Below are positions 18,403-20,455 of a stretch of DNA of 20,455 nucleotides, in pieces. Numbering within the stretch: the first letter of the stretch is position 1; every line of letters starts with the position of its first letter. Both the position numbers and the translations under genes were made by a program. The DNA comes from Sphacelaria rigidula (taxonomy: Eukaryota; Phaeophyceae; Sphacelariales), in the NCBI GenBank assembly GCA_964200075.2, contig CAXNAA020000530.1, positions 1 to 20,455 on the forward strand, written 5' to 3'. The notes beneath the pieces are model-generated. The model was not told the origin of the DNA. It searched no databases and saw only the letters and a list, made by a program, of their open reading frames with translations.

Positions 18403-18566
18403 AGCCGATAGATGTTGACGATCCCTGTACTACTGCGATTGCTCGTGTAGTCTTTCTCTATCAACCCCATGAAGCTGTTTGGAGTTTTCGTGAAGTGTCA
18501 TCTGTATTCCTCCACTGTTGTAGTGACGTAGGTCCCACCGCAGGGGTGATGATAATACGATAATAC

Positions 18567-19088
18567 CAAGGTCGTGTTCTGTAGGGTACGGTTTTCTGTA
18601 TACCCGGGGTGTTCTCCTGGGTATTTACCGTACCCGACAGTTCTGTAAACTCTGTAAGATTTCCAGACCGGTGCCCGACAGTCCTGTAATCTCTGTAAAA
18701 CCTTCATACCTGTACCCGATAGTCCTGTGAGTTCCGTTACCGAGGGGCACGGGTTCGCTCTTGGTAAGATACCTGATTACGGGTACGGTTTTCTGTGCAA
18801 CTTCCATACCCTACCCGACAGTTTCTGTGAGTTATGTAAGCCTCCCATACCCTTACCCGACAGTTCTGTGAGTTCTGTACAAAAACTATATCCTAACCCG
18901 AGGGGCGGGTATGCTCCAAAAGAGGCACCCGATCGCCGGTACGGGTCATCTGTGAGCCTCCCGTACCGTACCCGACAAGTTCTGTACTCTCTGTAAGAGT
19001 TTCATGCCGGTACCCGACAGTTCTGTAAATTGTGTAACGAATCTCATACCTTACAGAACGTACCCGTACCTTACAGAACACAACCTTG
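18567..19088 (+). repeat. Direct copy 2 of the transposon end module, ending in the inverted terminus
   Basis: Starts CAAGGTCGTGTTCTGTA, one base different from the outer terminus, and follows copy 1 block by block. Its last 50 bases turn into inverted copies (TTACAGAACGTACCCGTACC, TTACAGAACACAACCTTG). It could therefore be a complete 522-bp MITE on its own. Confidence 0.85.
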
Positions 19089-19099
19089 CATATTTCTCT

Positions 19100-20220
19100 G
19101 AGGGGAACCAAGCCCTTCAGAGGATTGCAGAAGACTAAAAATACTGTTGAGTGAGCAACAGCGACCACAGTTGAGTATTGCGAAATACTGCGAGGGTCGA
19201 AAAAATGTTACGCTTGATGGGAGCCAATTGACCACGTGTGTCGGCTCAGAGTCCAAATGCCTTCGCGAGCATCGGCGAAGAAATTGCGCTATTTTTTTTT
19301 CTTCTCATGAGAGTAGATAGAGTAGATCATTCCGACCACTGACGTTTCCTCGTGCATCTGGTGCGGTTTCCGGTAGACTCGTGTTGCAGTCTGGAACTCG
19401 CGGTGTGGCCAGATCCGAGGCTTTTCTCATGTGCAAGCCAAGTTATCTAATGACCATCTTTGAGCTGGGCACAATTGTCACAAGACTATAACTGAACAGC
19501 CGGGAGAAGACTCACAGTCCCGCTGCGGCTGATGTACAAACTGGTGGAGTCACCAGCTGAAAGGCGACTGTTTGCTCACCCGTGAAAGGTACATGCACAC
19601 CGCGCACCACGTCTCCACCACCACTTTCGGAGCAATAAGGGCAGGTACAGAACAATAACCGAAAAGTGAAGTAAATATACTTCTACTGTACACCATGATG
19701 TTATCTTCAAATTCGCCTGCTTCCCCGACACGTGGTGGGCATTGTGGGGAAAAATGTTTCCGACTTACTCGAATTAATCCCTAGATTGCGAGGGTAGTCC
19801 ATCTGGATGATGCATTTCTCGAGCGAATTTCATGCCGACTCAACAGATGATCTACTCTTGCTGCCTAAGGGTCAAAATAAGTTTCATCCGTAACGACTCG
19901 CGTCCGAGGCGTCGTGCTAGCATGGCGCACTTGGAACGGAAGCTTGAGGCACAAGGGGATCGTGCACCCGTCGATCTTCGAAAAACTTCCCGTTTTCACT
20001 AGGGTTAAACGTCTCTTGTTCACCCGACCATATTCCCGATGCGGTTCTGATAGGACCATGGGAGATTTTCACTTCTGCCTTCCGCTTCGAAGATGGACAT
20101 GTGCTGCCTTGTATTGGCACGGTCGTTCACATGTACTTCCGTATCGGCCGGAGTAAGTCCGCCGAAACAGGTGGGCGTGATTTTTTTCTTTTCTCGGAAA
20201 TGAACGATTTCGAATAACTC
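19100..20220. other. No recognised gene
   Basis: Frames are short on both strands. A minus-strand stretch (20165-20050) reads TPADTEVHVNDRANTRQHMS and looks mildly protein-like, but has no family match or splice context I can defend. Confidence 0.35.
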
Positions 20221-20221
20221 T

Positions 20222-20345
20222 AGTCGTGGACCGTGAACCGTAACCCTCACCCCAAAGAAGGCATATCGAGAACCCTCGGGCAAGGGAGGTGCTGAGTGTT
20301 CCCTGAGCAAAGGGTGCGTTGCGAGACCTCAAATCGGCATCGATG
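20222..20345 (-). repeat. Repeat family D, copy 2
   Basis: Reverse-oriented counterpart of 14411-14535, with GAGGTCTCGCAACGCACCC, CAGCACCTCCCTTGCCC and GGTTCTCGATATGCCTT in the same order. The CCCTCGGGCAAGGG core is partly self-complementary. Confidence 0.6.
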
Positions 20346-20455
20346 ACACTTTCTACGATAGCCCCCCCCCGAAAGTGCATGGTTTTGGGAGGCAAAATCT
20401 TTACGTAAATCGAAATTGGGAAAGCCGAGCACAACGAGAAGCTGGGAATTCCCAC

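Larger units (their letters stand above)
17350..19088. mobile_element. Composite inverted-repeat DNA transposon, non-autonomous, carrying a gene fragment
   Basis: The ends CAAGGTTGTGTTCTGTA (17350-17366) and its reverse complement (19072-19088) match at all 17 positions. Inside are two direct copies of a roughly 490-bp module (17350-17840 and 18567-19035). Between them lies about 600 bp of other sequence with a broken coding fragment. The modules are built of repeated ACCCGACAGTTCTGTGA/TTCTGTAAG units, like the subterminal binding arrays of hAT or Mutator-type elements. No transposase is present. A clear target-site duplication was not found. Confidence 0.7.

Noticed and set aside
17400-19070. 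CRISPR-like array
   Set aside because: Units are imperfect, spacers are themselves related, and the whole is framed by inverted transposon ends in eukaryotic DNA.
17350-19088. LTR retrotransposon with two direct LTRs
   Set aside because: Ends are inverted repeats without TG...CA, and there is no primer-binding site, gag or pol between the modules.

Overview
The window looks like nuclear DNA of a eukaryote with long introns and many mobile elements. A stramenopile such as a brown alga is my best guess. The basis is a many-exon gene with introns of 0.8 to 2 kb, donor sites such as GTGAGT, GTGCGT and GTGTGT, GC-rich third codon positions, and crowded SINE-like, LINE-like and inverted-repeat elements. 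The taxon is an inference; no search could be run.

Left half (about 1 to 9,000): one gene on the minus strand fills it. I rebuilt it from seven exons whose reading phases all fit: 8988-8954 (tentative), 8865-8590, 6589-6365, 5568-5289, 4195-4058, 2904-2785 and 807-724. The gene runs off the left edge. Its last three exons and the end of the fourth encode an S1 RNA-binding domain followed by the region that leads into a CCHC zinc knuckle, in the same order and with close local matches to the nucleolar/splicing protein ZCCHC17 (pNO40). Unlike the animal protein as I remember it, about 260 residues rich in RS, RG and glycine precede the S1 domain. They include two copies of a GRG...PAWMT-like motif. 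The introns hold a LINE relic, a tRNA-derived SINE, and three copies of an unnamed repeat family.

Middle (about 9,000 to 17,300): mostly intergenic DNA with dispersed repeats. It contains a GTAC-rich family with a tRNA-like A box, two SINE copies, a 0.7 kb element with 29-bp inverted ends, several hairpins, and one possible small membrane-protein ORF at 16414-16773.

Right part (17,350 to 19,088): a composite element of about 1.74 kb with perfect 17-bp inverted ends, two long direct copies of a repeat-rich end module, and a broken GC3-rich coding fragment between them. It looks like a non-autonomous DNA transposon that captured a piece of a gene. The last 1.3 kb holds one repeat copy shared with 14.4 kb and nothing else I can name.

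I see no operon, CRISPR array, rRNA or intact tRNA gene. The strongest leads are the unusual architecture of the ZCCHC17-like gene and the gene-carrying composite transposon.
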